A program made the position numbers and the translations under genes. Below are positions 19,123 through 29,406 of a stretch of DNA of 64,000 nt, piece by piece. Position 1 is the stretch's first letter. Each line of letters starts with the position of its first letter. The notes beneath the pieces were generated by a model, which did not search any database, was not told the origin of the DNA, and worked only from the letters and a program-made list of their open reading frames with translations. The DNA is from Clostridiales bacterium Firm_14. Its GTDB lineage: Bacteria > Bacillota > Clostridia > Saccharofermentanales > Saccharofermentanaceae. The DNA is taken from the NCBI GenBank assembly GCA_001604135.1, contig LVAT01000013.1:186001-250000 (forward strand), written 5' to 3'.

Positions 19123-19880
19123 CGGCTTTTTTCAAGAGGGAATTCTTATCTTATTTCCGTTCACCTGTAGGTTATGTTGCAATTGCTTTGTTCTCATTCC
19201 TTTCAGGCTTTATCTTTTATTCCCAGTTCGCTTCCGGTTCCGTAGACATCGCAAGTGAAGTAATCTCGCTCAGATCATTCTTCGTTATCATCGTTCCTAT
19301 CATCACGATGGGACTTCTTTCAGAAGATAAGAAGAGAGGCACAGACATCTTGTATTACACAACGCCTGTAAGTCTCTTTAACGTTGTAATCGGCAAGGCA
19401 TTGGCAGCTTTCGCTTTATATGCTGTCATGTTTGTCAACGTTATCATCCACATAATCGTTACTTTGATCTGCGGCGGTAAGTTCGGCGTCGGATCAGTAG
19501 GTGCCGTAATAGTTTTCTTCTTTATGGCATTCATGTTTATCTCGATCGGTCTGTTCGCATCTGCGATCACTGATAACCAGATCATTTCCGCAATTGTAGC
19601 GTTTATCTTCATCCTGATCTCGCAGTTATTGAGCACTATAGCTCAATACGTTGGCACTGCGGTCATTTCTATCCTCGGGATCATGAAGATCAAGAGCGCA
19701 GAGACTGTCGGCAGAGCTTTCAACAGTGCGATCAGCTGGCTGGATCCTTTTGAGAAGACAAAGGATTTCCGTCTTGGCTTATTCTCGGTTTCGGCTTTGT
19801 TTTTCCTCTTTTCGATAGGCTTACTGTTCCTTTACTTTACGTTCAGGATCCTCGAAAAGAAGCGCTGGAGCCAGGCTTGA
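19119..19880 (+). CDS. ABC-2 type permease (GldF-like)
   Basis: A 253-aa integral membrane protein with six hydrophobic segments. FKREFLSYFRSPVGYVAIALF opens the family; LLSEDKKRGTDILYYTTPVS is the cytoplasmic coupling loop. It overlaps the ATPase gene by 4 bp and is followed by the GldG-like gene. By family analogy it forms the membrane pore of the ABC-2 exporter. In Bacteroidetes GldA/F/G relate to gliding; in Clostridia the cargo is unknown. Confidence 0.92.
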   Translation: MTAFFKREFLSYFRSPVGYVAIALFSFLSGFIFYSQFASGSVDIASEVISLRSFFVIIVPIITMGLLSEDKKRGTDILYYTTPVSLFNVVIGKALAAFALYAVMFVNVIIHIIVTLICGGKFGVGSVGAVIVFFFMAFMFISIGLFASAITDNQIISAIVAFIFILISQLLSTIAQYVGTAVISILGIMKIKSAETVGRAFNSAISWLDPFEKTKDFRLGLFSVSALFFLFSIGLLFLYFTFRILEKKRWSQA

Positions 19881-19898
19881 TTGAGGGGTGTTGATAAT

Positions 19899-21401
19899 AT
19901 GGACAAGACGATAAATAGCGAAAATAAAAAGCATCAGGATATCCGCTCTCTCAAGCTGAAACAGTATTCCATCGGTTCTGTTATCCTGCTTGTGTGCATT
20001 GTTTTAGTTGTAAATTTCCTTTTGGACAGGATCTTCGGCAAGGCTCTGACTTTCGATTTCTCTGATTATAATCAGAACTCGATCTCCAAGGAGACAGAGG
20101 ATTATCTGGATTCGCTGCCTGCTGATACAAAGATCAGGGTAATCGGTCTTTTTGACCGTCCCGATAATGTATCCGGCACTCCGTATCAGTATATCCTGCC
20201 TTTGCTTGATGATTATGTACGTAAGTCTGACGGCAAGGTGTCTGTTGAATTTATTAATCCGTTGACACATCCTACGATCATCTCAGAACTTGATCCTTCG
20301 AATGCGCATGACCTTTCTTCGCACACTGATTCACTGGTTGTTGAGTATAACGGAAAGATCAAGGTCATTTCGCCGATCGACTGTTATTCATTCAATGTCG
20401 AATATTTTTACCAGACCGGTGATTATCTTGTAACAGGCAACAATACTGAGTATGTCTTCACGAATACGATGAACACACTTACTCAAGGATTTTCCTGCAA
20501 AGCATACTTTGTTACCGGCCTTAAAGAGGACGGCAGCGTTTATCTCAAACAGATCTTAGAATCAATGTCTTTCGACTGCGGAGAGATCCCTGTATCCGAT
20601 AACTTCGCAGTACCTGAAGACTGCGATCTTTTGATCTTAAATGGTCCCAATAGCGACATTCCCGAGAAGGTCTATGTTGCTTTGACCGAATATGTTAAGA
20701 ACGGCGGAAAGCTTTTGGTTTCCATCAATTTCAGCATGAAGAACGTTTCTGACGGTTTTGAGAGACTTAATAAGCTCCTTAACCAGATGAATGTAAATAT
20801 CGATCCTGCTCTTATCTCTGAGAATAATCCCGGATATCAGTTAAATGGTTATTCTCAGGATTCTGCAGTCATCATTACTGATGCATTTAAGGATTTCTCG
20901 AATATCTCACTCCTGCACAGCACAAATGCCAGATCTGTAAGGGCCATAAGCAATCCTGAATCGGCTTATAAGATCTATCCTGTACTTGTAACGAGCCCTA
21001 ATGCTTCAACATATGATATCGATAAGACCGGTAATGCCATTGAAAACAGCCTGGTTGAGAACAAGCAGTTTAATGTAGCTGTTCTTACTGAAAATGAAGA
21101 AACGGGTTCTGCCGCATACATTTTCGGTACGCTTAACTTTACGTCTGATGAATATATTTCCTCATACGGCCTTAACGATTCCAATGTTGATTTCCTTAAG
21201 TCCTGTGTAAGGGATCTCACAAGTTCAAAGCAGTTAAATGTTTTGAATATTGCCACTAAGAACGTCGACGATTTCTCGATCAAAACCGCACATGCCACAA
21301 GTTCTTCGGCAACAGCTGTTCTTGTCGCTTTCATGATCGTTGTTCCTGTCGCCTTTGTAGCTCTGGCTGTCATTGTTTATACAAAGAGGAAGAACCTTTG
21401 A
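19899..21401 (+). CDS. GldG-like ABC-associated membrane protein
   Basis: A 500-aa protein with one helix near residues 25-47 (SVILLVCIVLVVNFLLD), a long extracytoplasmic region, and a C-terminal helix (AVLVAFMIVVPVAFVALAVIVY) before a basic RKNL tail. The middle part shows the pattern of the GldG/IFT-type domain: IRVIGLFDRPD, VSVEFINPLTHP, and CDLLILNGPNSDIPEK followed by VKNGGKLLVSIN. It partners the preceding permease and ATPase. I chose the ATG at 19899 after GAGGGGTG rather than the TTG at 19881. Its stop is one base before the next ATG (TGATATG). Confidence 0.85.
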   Translation: MDKTINSENKKHQDIRSLKLKQYSIGSVILLVCIVLVVNFLLDRIFGKALTFDFSDYNQNSISKETEDYLDSLPADTKIRVIGLFDRPDNVSGTPYQYILPLLDDYVRKSDGKVSVEFINPLTHPTIISELDPSNAHDLSSHTDSLVVEYNGKIKVISPIDCYSFNVEYFYQTGDYLVTGNNTEYVFTNTMNTLTQGFSCKAYFVTGLKEDGSVYLKQILESMSFDCGEIPVSDNFAVPEDCDLLILNGPNSDIPEKVYVALTEYVKNGGKLLVSINFSMKNVSDGFERLNKLLNQMNVNIDPALISENNPGYQLNGYSQDSAVIITDAFKDFSNISLLHSTNARSVRAISNPESAYKIYPVLVTSPNASTYDIDKTGNAIENSLVENKQFNVAVLTENEETGSAAYIFGTLNFTSDEYISSYGLNDSNVDFLKSCVRDLTSSKQLNVLNIATKNVDDFSIKTAHATSSSATAVLVAFMIVVPVAFVALAVIVYTKRKNL

Positions 21402-21402
21402 T

Positions 21403-22896
21403 ATGAAGACCGTAAAGAATCTTATTGTTCCGGCAATAGTACTCTTTGCAATGATTGTTTTTGCAGTCATTTATTTTTCTGTTGAAAGCTTCCGAAATAA
21501 AAATGCAAATAATTCACCGGCCGATACTGAAGTAGAGGTCTTGAATCTTTCAGCCGCAGATATCTCTTCGGTTTCCGTATATAACAAAGCGAAAAACAGT
21601 GAGACTGTTGTATCCTGCGCTTCCGGCAGTACAGGGGAGATCATCTATGAGTTAAAGGGCAGTGATGTTGATGCAGGTGAGACTTATTCCCAGGAAAAAC
21701 TTGCTGATTATGTCGGCGGCCTGATCTATTACGTCAGCAGTGTAACGGCTTCAACGACAGCTGATTATTCTGAATACGGTCTGGATGATCCATGCTATAA
21801 GATTACGATCTCGAAAAGAGACGGCAATACAACAACTGTTTGTTTAGGCAATATATCGCCTGATGGTATGTATTGTTATATGTGCTTTCAGGGAGCATCT
21901 GAGATATATTGCGTTAATTCAATGAAGCTCTCGCTTGCAGAGAAAACATTTATTGATTTCCTTGAAGCGTTCGCTCTGAACATTGATTATAGTGATGTGA
22001 AATCTGTCCATTTTGACAGGAAGACTGACGGCCTTGCGCTCGATGCTTATGTTAAGAAAAACGGTTCAGGCATAGCGGATTTTGAGATTTATTCTCCCGT
22101 AAAACACAATGCAAGCGGTTACTTCGGCAATATGATCGATTCTGTTGCTACCCTCACTATTTCCGAGTTTGTCTCTAATAATCTTGCTGATCTGTCAAAA
22201 TACGGTTTGGATAAACCCGTTTACAGCTTTTCTTTTACTCATGTGGACGGCTCGAAAGACGAGGTTTATTTCAGCAAAGTCGTTGATGATTACTGCTACG
22301 GATATATTAAGAACGTAAACAGGATCTTTTCCCTGTATGAGAGTCAGATTGAAGGCATAAATCTTCAGGATACTGTTCTGATCGATCCTTATATCTGTTA
22401 TTGCTATGCGAAGAATATCTCTTCAATAACAGGCGTTTATGGCAGTAAGTCTTTTAAGTTCGAGATTCAGGTTTCTGACAGTGACAGCATAATATCAGAT
22501 AATTCCGTTGTTACTCTTGACGGCAGAAATGCCAAGATATCAGACTCTTCCGGCAGATCTTACTGCTCGCTTCTTTTCGAGAGCATAGCGTGCATTAAGA
22601 TCGGAGGTATTGAGATTGCCGATAAGGCAAAGCCTTCTTCTGCGGCAGAGCTCTCGCTTACTTTTATCGATAAGAGTTATTCAACTACCGTATACGAGTT
22701 CTACAGAAGAGATCTCGACACATACTACGTTTTTAAAGACGGGGAATACATGAACTTCTATGTGTACGCCACAGAGATATTCAATGATGGCGGCACGGAT
22801 ACATACAGCTATGGTTATTGGAGAGCTTACGAGCTTTTGAACCTGGCTATTTCAGAAAACATGAACGGAATTTACGATTTGCAAAGTGATGAATAG
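21403..22896 (+). CDS. DUF4340-type membrane-anchored protein of the ABC operon
   Basis: A 497-aa protein with an N-terminal helix (LIVPAIVLFAMIVFAVIYFSV) acting as a signal anchor and a long extracytoplasmic part. Two internal stretches look alike: DYSEYGLDDPCYKITISKRDGN and LSKYGLDKPVYSFSFTHVDGS. This YGLD-P pattern is characteristic of DUF4340 domains, which typically occur directly after GldG-like genes. It is likely a component of the same envelope complex; no enzymatic motif is seen. The ATG at 21403 follows the GldG-like stop by one base. Confidence 0.8.
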   Translation: MKTVKNLIVPAIVLFAMIVFAVIYFSVESFRNKNANNSPADTEVEVLNLSAADISSVSVYNKAKNSETVVSCASGSTGEIIYELKGSDVDAGETYSQEKLADYVGGLIYYVSSVTASTTADYSEYGLDDPCYKITISKRDGNTTTVCLGNISPDGMYCYMCFQGASEIYCVNSMKLSLAEKTFIDFLEAFALNIDYSDVKSVHFDRKTDGLALDAYVKKNGSGIADFEIYSPVKHNASGYFGNMIDSVATLTISEFVSNNLADLSKYGLDKPVYSFSFTHVDGSKDEVYFSKVVDDYCYGYIKNVNRIFSLYESQIEGINLQDTVLIDPYICYCYAKNISSITGVYGSKSFKFEIQVSDSDSIISDNSVVTLDGRNAKISDSSGRSYCSLLFESIACIKIGGIEIADKAKPSSAAELSLTFIDKSYSTTVYEFYRRDLDTYYVFKDGEYMNFYVYATEIFNDGGTDTYSYGYWRAYELLNLAISENMNGIYDLQSDE

Positions 22897-22900
22897 GGAA

Positions 22901-24103
22901 ATGGATAACAAAGAAAAGGTTAAAGCAAAAAAGAAAACAACAAATAAGCCTGCCGCGAAGAAAAATAACGGAAGCGTATCTCAGGCTGCGATAAGAAAAG
23001 CACTGACGATCGCAGTAATGATCTTCTCGCTTGTTCTCATCATCAGCATTGCGCTGATCTTTGTTGTGTCCAAGAAGATCGAATCGCTTGCCGGTGCAGA
23101 CGCACAGATCAAGCTCTCGGCTCAGGGCGGTTTCGAATGCGAGTATTCTGAAGCACAGAAACTCTATCCGTATGGAGACGGCTGTATCAAGGTCACTTCA
23201 GAGCGTATCGCATATCTTAACCTTACCGGTAATGAGATATTTTCCACGATGGTCTCATACCAGAACCCCCAGTGCGTGATCTTCGGTGATACGGTTACTG
23301 TCTTTGACCGTGACGGTTACAGCTTTACGGTGCTTGATAAGGACGGCGTATGGTACAGCAAGCCGATGGCAAATCCCATTAAGTCCGTTCAGATGTCGGA
23401 TGCGGGATTTATCGCTGTAATCACAGGCGGCGAGGATTCTTATGGCGACGTTACGCTATTCGACAATTCAGGAAACCAGCTTGCCGTATGGACATCATAT
23501 AACTCAGGTTTCCCGATCTGCTGCGCATTTAACGGCGATTCATCGCTCCTTGCCGTATCCACGATCAACACGAGTGGTGCCGTTATCGTTCCTTATATCA
23601 GAGTTTTCTCGATCTATAAGAACGACAAGGTCTATGAAGTATTTGATAATGCTGTCTATACGACGGATGACAGCGTCATATTCGCTTCGATCTGCTATGT
23701 CGGAAATAAGCTTTGCTGCTTTACTTCCAATTCTTTGTATGAGGTCAAGGATAACAACCTCGCAAAGATGAATTACGATTTCTCTGCGATCAGCTATGTA
23801 AAGACCGTAAACGGGAACCTTTTCGTTACCTATTCCGACGGTATAAGCCAGTTAAATAAGCTTGCTGTCATCGATTCCAAAGACGCGATCCTTTATAACT
23901 CCAATATCGGAACGAACATCATCTGCGTTGCGCAGAACAAGACCAGCTATGCGATAAGCGTTGATAAGAGAGTCTTCATTATCAACTCGAACGGCGTAAT
24001 CACCAACGACTATTCAGTCGATGAGGATATCATCAGAATGAACTTCATCTCCGGCAATAAGCTCTGCGTAGTATCTGCGAGCGGTGTTCATACGATCAAT
24101 TAA
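22901..24103 (+). CDS. Membrane-anchored beta-propeller-like protein (DUF5711-like)
   Basis: A 400-aa protein with a Lys-rich cytoplasmic N-terminus (KAKKKTTNKPAAKK), one helix near residues 32-56, and an extracytoplasmic part made of repeating blade-like units (for example VFDRDGYSFTVLDKDGVW, TLFDNSGNQLAVW, VKTVNGNLFVTYSDG). The pattern fits a seven- or eight-bladed propeller such as DUF5711, but the family name is tentative. The start is uncertain: ATG 22901 (chosen) or ATG 22889, which overlaps the upstream stop. It belongs to the ABC/GldG-like operon and may bind or sense an extracellular ligand. Confidence 0.75.
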   Translation: MDNKEKVKAKKKTTNKPAAKKNNGSVSQAAIRKALTIAVMIFSLVLIISIALIFVVSKKIESLAGADAQIKLSAQGGFECEYSEAQKLYPYGDGCIKVTSERIAYLNLTGNEIFSTMVSYQNPQCVIFGDTVTVFDRDGYSFTVLDKDGVWYSKPMANPIKSVQMSDAGFIAVITGGEDSYGDVTLFDNSGNQLAVWTSYNSGFPICCAFNGDSSLLAVSTINTSGAVIVPYIRVFSIYKNDKVYEVFDNAVYTTDDSVIFASICYVGNKLCCFTSNSLYEVKDNNLAKMNYDFSAISYVKTVNGNLFVTYSDGISQLNKLAVIDSKDAILYNSNIGTNIICVAQNKTSYAISVDKRVFIINSNGVITNDYSVDEDIIRMNFISGNKLCVVSASGVHTIN

Positions 24104-24112
24104 GGTGTTCAT

Positions 24113-24763
24113 ATGGAAACTGAAGTCAAGCTCAGCTTTAATAATTTCGACAGCCTCTTAAGCGTTGCAGCTTCGGAACTTTTCTCGGAGTTTATGACAG
24201 GTGGCGGTCCCAAGTCCATGGCGCTCGAGAACTATTACCTTGATACTCCCGACATGAAGATCTTAAACCGTTATGGTTCAGTAAGGAAAAGGATCGTAAG
24301 CGGAGAAGCATCTTATATCGAAGGCACTGTCAAATACGGCGGCGGTGCAGCTTCAGGTCTGCACAAGCGTTACGAATGGAATGTCAGACTTGATGGTGAC
24401 TTCTCCATCGAAGAATTTAAGAAGAACGTGCCTTCTGACGGCGATCCGGTTGAGCTTCTTGATGAGGTTTTCGAGGACGTTACGACATCAGATCTTAAGC
24501 TCCTCTGTTTTAATTCTTTCGAGAGGACCATTTATGAATTGGATTATTTCGGAAGCAGGATAGAGGCATGCTTTGACAGCGGCGTTATCTATAACTCCGA
24601 TAAGAGCGAATCTGAAGATATATGCGAGCTTGAGCTCGAATTAATCGATGGCGGCGAAGACGATCTGATGGATCTTACCGAACGGATCAAGTCTGAGTTT
24701 GTCTGCGTTCCATTAGATAAAAGCAAGTTTCAAAGAACTCTTGAATTGGCGAAAAGGGGATAA
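24113..24763 (+). CDS. CYTH domain protein (triphosphate-processing fold)
   Basis: A 216-aa protein with the CYTH signature ExExK at the very start (METEVKLSF), then LENYYLDTPDMKIL, SVRKRIVSGEASYIEGTVKYGG, and a late acidic pair (CELELELIDGG). CYTH enzymes form a beta-tunnel that hydrolyses inorganic triphosphate or, in some lineages, makes cAMP; which applies here cannot be told. All basic and acidic tunnel residues that can be checked by eye are present. It is cytoplasmic and 9 bp downstream of the propeller protein, so probably in the same transcript. Confidence 0.85.
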   Translation: METEVKLSFNNFDSLLSVAASELFSEFMTGGGPKSMALENYYLDTPDMKILNRYGSVRKRIVSGEASYIEGTVKYGGGAASGLHKRYEWNVRLDGDFSIEEFKKNVPSDGDPVELLDEVFEDVTTSDLKLLCFNSFERTIYELDYFGSRIEACFDSGVIYNSDKSESEDICELELELIDGGEDDLMDLTERIKSEFVCVPLDKSKFQRTLELAKRG

Positions 24764-24769
24764 TAGCTT

Positions 24770-26035
24770 ATGAAGAGTACAGTTTACGATTGTTTGATTG
24801 TAGGTGGCGGCGCAGCAGGCCTTTATTGTGCTGCGCAGCTCGCAAGGACTGCCTTTTATTCGGGTAAGAAGATCCTGATCCTGGAAGGCGGAAGCCGCGT
24901 AGGAAATAAGCTTGCGCTGACCGGCAGCGGCAGATGCAATCTTACTAATACCGAGATCGATCTTACTAAATACAATACGGATGATGCTGTAAGGCTCGCA
25001 TCCTGTTTTGACAGATACGGTGAGACAGATACCAGCTATTTCTATGAGAATGTATTGGGCGTCGTTCTGGAGCAGAAAGGAACTCTCGTTTATCCTTCAA
25101 CATTTAAGAGCTCTACTGTTGTCGATGCTTTGAGATTCTATCTTGCCGACAATAACGTTGAGACTGTCTTGAAAGAGCGCGTTGAAGAGATCAAAAAGAT
25201 CGACAATATCTATGAGCTTAAGACTGACAGCGGCAAGACATACATAACAAAGAAACTCGTCATTGCAACTGGCGGCATCACATATCCTTCTACGGGTTCT
25301 ACCGGTGATGTCTTAAAGCTCGTCGAAGGCCTTACTGATAAGACCTGCTTTGTCCCGTTCAGACCTGCTCTCACTTCGCTTACAGCTAACATGCCCGGCA
25401 TTAAGGGTATGGCCGGAATTAAGTGCAGAGGCGATGTTAAGATCGTCGGCGGCGACGGAAATATCAAGGCAAGATCTGAAGGCGAGATCCTTTTTACCAA
25501 AGAAGGCGGCATCTCCGGAATCTGCGTAATGGATGTATCCGATGCCGTTGTTAGACTTTTCGAAGAGGGCGACGAGGGCATAAAGGCAGTCTTGAATCTT
25601 ACCGGCAAGACAGGCGGCGAGATCTTGCAGATGATCTACATCAGAAGACAGATGTATCCCCACAGAAACTGCGCGGATGCCTTATCCGGCATGCTCCTCA
25701 GAAATGTTACTGATTTCGTTATGAAGAAGATGGGGCTTAAGGCTGACAAGATGACTTTAAGGGATCTGGACGATGCCAAGCTTGTCGAATTAACTAATCT
25801 CCTGTGTGCTTTCCCTATCAAGATCACAGGTTACGGCGGAGAAGACAAGGCTCAGGTATCCTCAGGCGGATTCAAGCTCTCCAAACTTGACGACAACATG
25901 CAGGTAAAGTACTGCAACGGCCTTTATATCATTGGCGAGGCTGTAAACGTTAACGGCATCTGCGGCGGTTACAATCTGCAGTGGGCCTGGACTTCTGCAG
26001 CTCTTGCAGCGGAAGGAATATCTCAAAATGTTTGA
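24770..26035 (+). CDS. HI0933/BaiN-like FAD-dependent flavoprotein
   Basis: A 421-aa flavoprotein with an N-terminal FAD-binding VGGGAAGLYCAAQLAR, the family-specific NKLALTGSGRCNLTN, and ATGGITYPSTGSTGD. The C-terminal GEAVNVNGICGGYNLQWAW completes the flavin site. The family is broadly related to BaiN, which has been linked to bile-acid dehydroxylation, but most members have no proven substrate, so I do not assign one. The gene follows the CYTH gene by 6 bp and its end overlaps the next flavoprotein by 8 bp. Confidence 0.9.
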   Translation: MKSTVYDCLIVGGGAAGLYCAAQLARTAFYSGKKILILEGGSRVGNKLALTGSGRCNLTNTEIDLTKYNTDDAVRLASCFDRYGETDTSYFYENVLGVVLEQKGTLVYPSTFKSSTVVDALRFYLADNNVETVLKERVEEIKKIDNIYELKTDSGKTYITKKLVIATGGITYPSTGSTGDVLKLVEGLTDKTCFVPFRPALTSLTANMPGIKGMAGIKCRGDVKIVGGDGNIKARSEGEILFTKEGGISGICVMDVSDAVVRLFEEGDEGIKAVLNLTGKTGGEILQMIYIRRQMYPHRNCADALSGMLLRNVTDFVMKKMGLKADKMTLRDLDDAKLVELTNLLCAFPIKITGYGGEDKAQVSSGGFKLSKLDDNMQVKYCNGLYIIGEAVNVNGICGGYNLQWAWTSAALAAEGISQNV

Positions 26036-27662
26036 GATAAGAGTTGTCCCAAGAGTCAATAAAGATATAGCAGTAAACAAGATACCTGATTCGGTTCTAA
26101 TCATCGGACAAATAAAGAGATCAGGTAATAAAGCAATGCGCAAGGGCCTTGAAGACTTGGAAGAAGGCAATTGCATATTGGATATTTCCAAGAAATTCAT
26201 CGACGCCAGGCACGGAAAGGTCGTTATCAATTACAGGTTTGACTTCATAACTCCCGAAGCAAGAGACATTCTCGAAAAGGACTCTGTTGCAAATGCCATG
26301 CCTTATCTGTCGGATTTTGAAGGCGAAAAGGAATATAAGCGGCCTGTTGTCGTAGGCACGGGTCCTGCCGGACTATATGCTGCACTTATCCTTGCAAAAT
26401 ACGGACTAAGACCCATCGTACTTGAGAGAGGGCCGGAAATGTCCCGGCGTATCGCTGATACTGAGGATTTCAAGCAGGGCAGGGCGAAGATCAAACCCAA
26501 TTCCAACATTCAGTTTGGAGAGGGAGGAGCCGGAACCTTTTCTGACGGCAAGCTCTATTCAGGAATCAGTTCCGGCCTTAAGGATTATGTCTTAAGGTCC
26601 ATGATCGCCCACGGTGCGCCTTCCGACATCCTTTACGACGCTCATCCCCATATCGGTACAGACCGTCTGAGAAAAGTCGTTACGGGCGTCAGGGAAGAGA
26701 TAATCTCACTTGGCGGCGAAGTCAGATTTAACACGACTTTTCTGGGCTGCAAGACAGAAAAGGGCGCACTTAAGACCATTACAGTTGCTGATTCTACCTG
26801 CACTTATGAGATTCAGACAGACCGCTTGATCTTAGCCATCGGGCATTCAAGCAGAGATACTTTCAGAGCCTTGAACAGGCTCGGCATAGAAATGCAGTCA
26901 AAGCCTTTTTCCGTCGGCGTCCGCATCGAGCATCTTAAGAAAGATATCGATACCTCTCAATACGGATTTGATTCTGATTATTCTTCAGACATAACGCCTG
27001 CTATCTATAAGCTTTCGTGTGATACCAAGACCGGTAGAAAGCTCTATACATTCTGCATGTGCCCGGGCGGCGAAGTTGTTGCCGCGCAGTCTGATGAGAA
27101 CAGCGTATGCACTAACGGAATGAGCCTCCGCGCCAGAAATAACACGAATTCCAACAGCGCGATCCTTGTTCCTGTTGATCTTAATGATTACGGTGACGGC
27201 GTTCTTGACGGCATAAGATTCCAGGAAGAGCTGGAACATAAGGCATTTTTGGCCGGCGGTTCGACAGGTAGGGCGCCTTCCGTAAGATATGGTGATCTCA
27301 TAAAAGGTCAGAAGACCACTGAATTCGGCAAGGTCAAGCCTTCATTCATGCCGGGTGTAACATGTTCTGATCTGTCTGAAGTGTTCCCGGAGGCCATTTT
27401 AGAGACCATCAAGGACGGCGTAGGGATCATGGGCAGGAGGATCAAGGGATTTGATGATCCGGACAGCGTTCTTACCGCGGTCGAAGCCAGGAGTTCTTCT
27501 CCTGTAAGGATCGTTAGAGATCCCGAGACTTATCAGAGTACGACGGTTAAGGGCATTTTCCCGTGTGGAGAAGGAGCCGGATATGCCGGAGGCATTATGT
27601 CTTCTGCGATAGACGGTATAAAATGCGCCAATAAACTTGCCGTTTCTTTGCTCGATAAATGA
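26028..27662 (+). CDS. FAD-dependent dehydrogenase of COG2509 type
   Basis: A 544-aa flavoprotein with a ~95-residue N-terminal extension before the dinucleotide motif VVVGTGPAGLYAALILAKYG. The stretch SNIQFGEGGAGTFSDGKLY is diagnostic for the COG2509 group of uncharacterised dehydrogenases, followed by LAIGHSSRDTF, FCMCPGGEVVAA and the C-terminal PCGEGAGYAGGIMSSAIDGIK. The reaction is unknown. I chose the ATG at 26028, which overlaps the previous gene by 8 bp. It ends the nine-gene run that begins at 18169; the next gene has its own RBS after a 70-bp gap. Confidence 0.88.
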   Translation: MFEIRVVPRVNKDIAVNKIPDSVLIIGQIKRSGNKAMRKGLEDLEEGNCILDISKKFIDARHGKVVINYRFDFITPEARDILEKDSVANAMPYLSDFEGEKEYKRPVVVGTGPAGLYAALILAKYGLRPIVLERGPEMSRRIADTEDFKQGRAKIKPNSNIQFGEGGAGTFSDGKLYSGISSGLKDYVLRSMIAHGAPSDILYDAHPHIGTDRLRKVVTGVREEIISLGGEVRFNTTFLGCKTEKGALKTITVADSTCTYEIQTDRLILAIGHSSRDTFRALNRLGIEMQSKPFSVGVRIEHLKKDIDTSQYGFDSDYSSDITPAIYKLSCDTKTGRKLYTFCMCPGGEVVAAQSDENSVCTNGMSLRARNNTNSNSAILVPVDLNDYGDGVLDGIRFQEELEHKAFLAGGSTGRAPSVRYGDLIKGQKTTEFGKVKPSFMPGVTCSDLSEVFPEAILETIKDGVGIMGRRIKGFDDPDSVLTAVEARSSSPVRIVRDPETYQSTTVKGIFPCGEGAGYAGGIMSSAIDGIKCANKLAVSLLDK

Positions 27663-27732
27663 TTGGCGCTTTAATTTCGGTATTTTCGAGTTATTATATC
27701 GATAGATAAAGAAAGCTTTGGGAGGAATAAAT

Positions 27733-28017
27733 ATGAACAGTGAGAAGAACACAGCCGTAGTAACAGTTTTGGGCAAGGACAGAGTCGGCATTATCGCTGA
27801 TGTTTCAAGACTTCTTGCAGATTACGGCATTAACATCAATGACATTTCCCAGACGATCCTTGATGATATCTTCACAATGGTCATGATGGTTGACCTTAAG
27901 GATCTGGTTATCGAAGAATCCGATATCTCAGACAAACTTTCAGAACTTGGTAAGAAGCTTGGCGTACAGATCACGATCCAGCACACAGGCCTTTTCAACG
28001 CCATGCACACCATCTGA
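27733..28017 (+). CDS. ACT domain protein, UPF0237 type
   Basis: A 94-aa single ACT domain: VVTVLGKDRVGIIADVSRLLADYGININDISQTILDDIFTM, which is the standard signature for UPF0237. ACT domains bind amino acids and regulate metabolism. The start ATG 27733 has GGGAGG upstream; the track start is a TTG within that site. It is directly followed by the UPF0210 gene, a pairing conserved across Firmicutes, so the two probably act together. Confidence 0.9.
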   Translation: MNSEKNTAVVTVLGKDRVGIIADVSRLLADYGININDISQTILDDIFTMVMMVDLKDLVIEESDISDKLSELGKKLGVQITIQHTGLFNAMHTI

Positions 28018-28041
28018 TATTCGGAATTTAGCGAGGCTATT

Positions 28042-29400
28042 ATGATTAACGAACACGAAATAATCGAAACGATGCAGATGTTCAACAGCCAGCATCTGGA
28101 TATCCGTACGATCACTATGGGTATCTCGCTTATGGACTGCGCTGCTCCCACTGTTGAAGAATCATGCAACAGGATCTACGACAAGATCTGCAGATATGCG
28201 GGAAAGCTCGTTGAGACGGGCGAACTTATCAGCAAGAAGTACGGAATTCCGATCATTCACAAGAGAATTTCCGTAACACCTATATCTATTGTAGCCGCTG
28301 CATGCGGAGCATCTGATTACACTCCTTTTGCAAAGGTTCTGGACAAGGCGGCAAGGACTTGCGGAGTTAACTTCATCGGCGGTTTCTCGGCTCTTGTACA
28401 GAAGGGCTATACGAATTCCGATAAGGTATTGATCAATTCCATTCCTGAAGCGCTCGCTTCAACTGAATTTGTCTGCTCCAGCATTAACCTGGCGTCCACA
28501 AGGACCGGTATCAACATGGATGCCGTAAGAGACATGGGCGTCATCATCAAGAAGACTGCTGAAGCTACCAAGGACAAGGGTGCTCTTGGCTGCGCAAAGC
28601 TCGTTGTTTTCGCTAATGCGCCTGAGGATAATCCGTTCATGGCCGGTGCTTTCTTAGGACCCGGCGAGCCTGAATGCGTTATCAATGTCGGTATTTCCGG
28701 TCCCGGCGTCGTTAAGCACGCGTTAGAAGGCGTTAAAGGCAAGGACCTGGGCGTCGTAGCTGAGACTATTAAGAAAGCTGCATTTAAGATCACGCGTGTC
28801 GGTGAGCTCGTTGCCAGGGAAGCATCTGAGAGACTTAAAGTTCCTTTCGGAATCATTGACTTGTCTCTTGCTCCGACACCTGCAGTAGGTGACTCCGTAG
28901 CAAGGCTTTTGGAAGAATTCGGTCTTGAGACATGCGGTACATGGGGCACAACGGCTGCTCTTGCTATGCTCAATGACGCTGTAAAGAAGGGCGGCATCAT
29001 GGCGTCTTCTTATGTAGGCGGCCTCTCCGGAGCTTTCATTCCGGTATCTGAAGATGAAGGAATGATCGCTGCGGCAAGATCCGGTTCCTTAAAGCTCGAG
29101 AAGCTCGAAGCTATGACATGCGTATGCTCAGTAGGTCTTGATATGATCGCCATTCCCGGTGATACGACAGCTGAGACTATCTCAGGCATCATCGCAGATG
29201 AGATGGCTTTAGGTACGTTTAATAACAAGACTACTGCAGTAAGACTCATTCCCGTACCGGGTAAGACGGTAGGTGACAGTGTTGAGTTCGGCGGACTCCT
29301 CGGAACTGCGCCGATCATGGATGTCAACAGAGCTTCATGCGCTGACTTCATCCACAGAGGCGGAAGGATCCCTGCTCCTATCCATTCAATGCGTAACTGA
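28042..29400 (+). CDS. UPF0210 family protein
   Basis: A 452-aa protein of the UPF0210 (DUF711/PFL-like) family. Recognisable stretches are [61 protein letters not shown] and, near the end, [24 protein letters not shown]. The biochemical role is not established. Gene order (ACT regulator then UPF0210) suggests an amino-acid-responsive unit. No signal peptide or transmembrane helix. Confidence 0.92.
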   Translation: MINEHEIIETMQMFNSQHLDIRTITMGISLMDCAAPTVEESCNRIYDKICRYAGKLVETGELISKKYGIPIIHKRISVTPISIVAAACGASDYTPFAKVLDKAARTCGVNFIGGFSALVQKGYTNSDKVLINSIPEALASTEFVCSSINLASTRTGINMDAVRDMGVIIKKTAEATKDKGALGCAKLVVFANAPEDNPFMAGAFLGPGEPECVINVGISGPGVVKHALEGVKGKDLGVVAETIKKAAFKITRVGELVAREASERLKVPFGIIDLSLAPTPAVGDSVARLLEEFGLETCGTWGTTAALAMLNDAVKKGGIMASSYVGGLSGAFIPVSEDEGMIAAARSGSLKLEKLEAMTCVCSVGLDMIAIPGDTTAETISGIIADEMALGTFNNKTTAVRLIPVPGKTVGDSVEFGGLLGTAPIMDVNRASCADFIHRGGRIPAPIHSMRN

Positions 29401-29406
29401 TAGCCT

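Noticed and set aside
28407-29000. 197-aa minus-strand ORF inside UPF0210
   Set aside because: Antisense shadow; composition is the mirror of the real gene.
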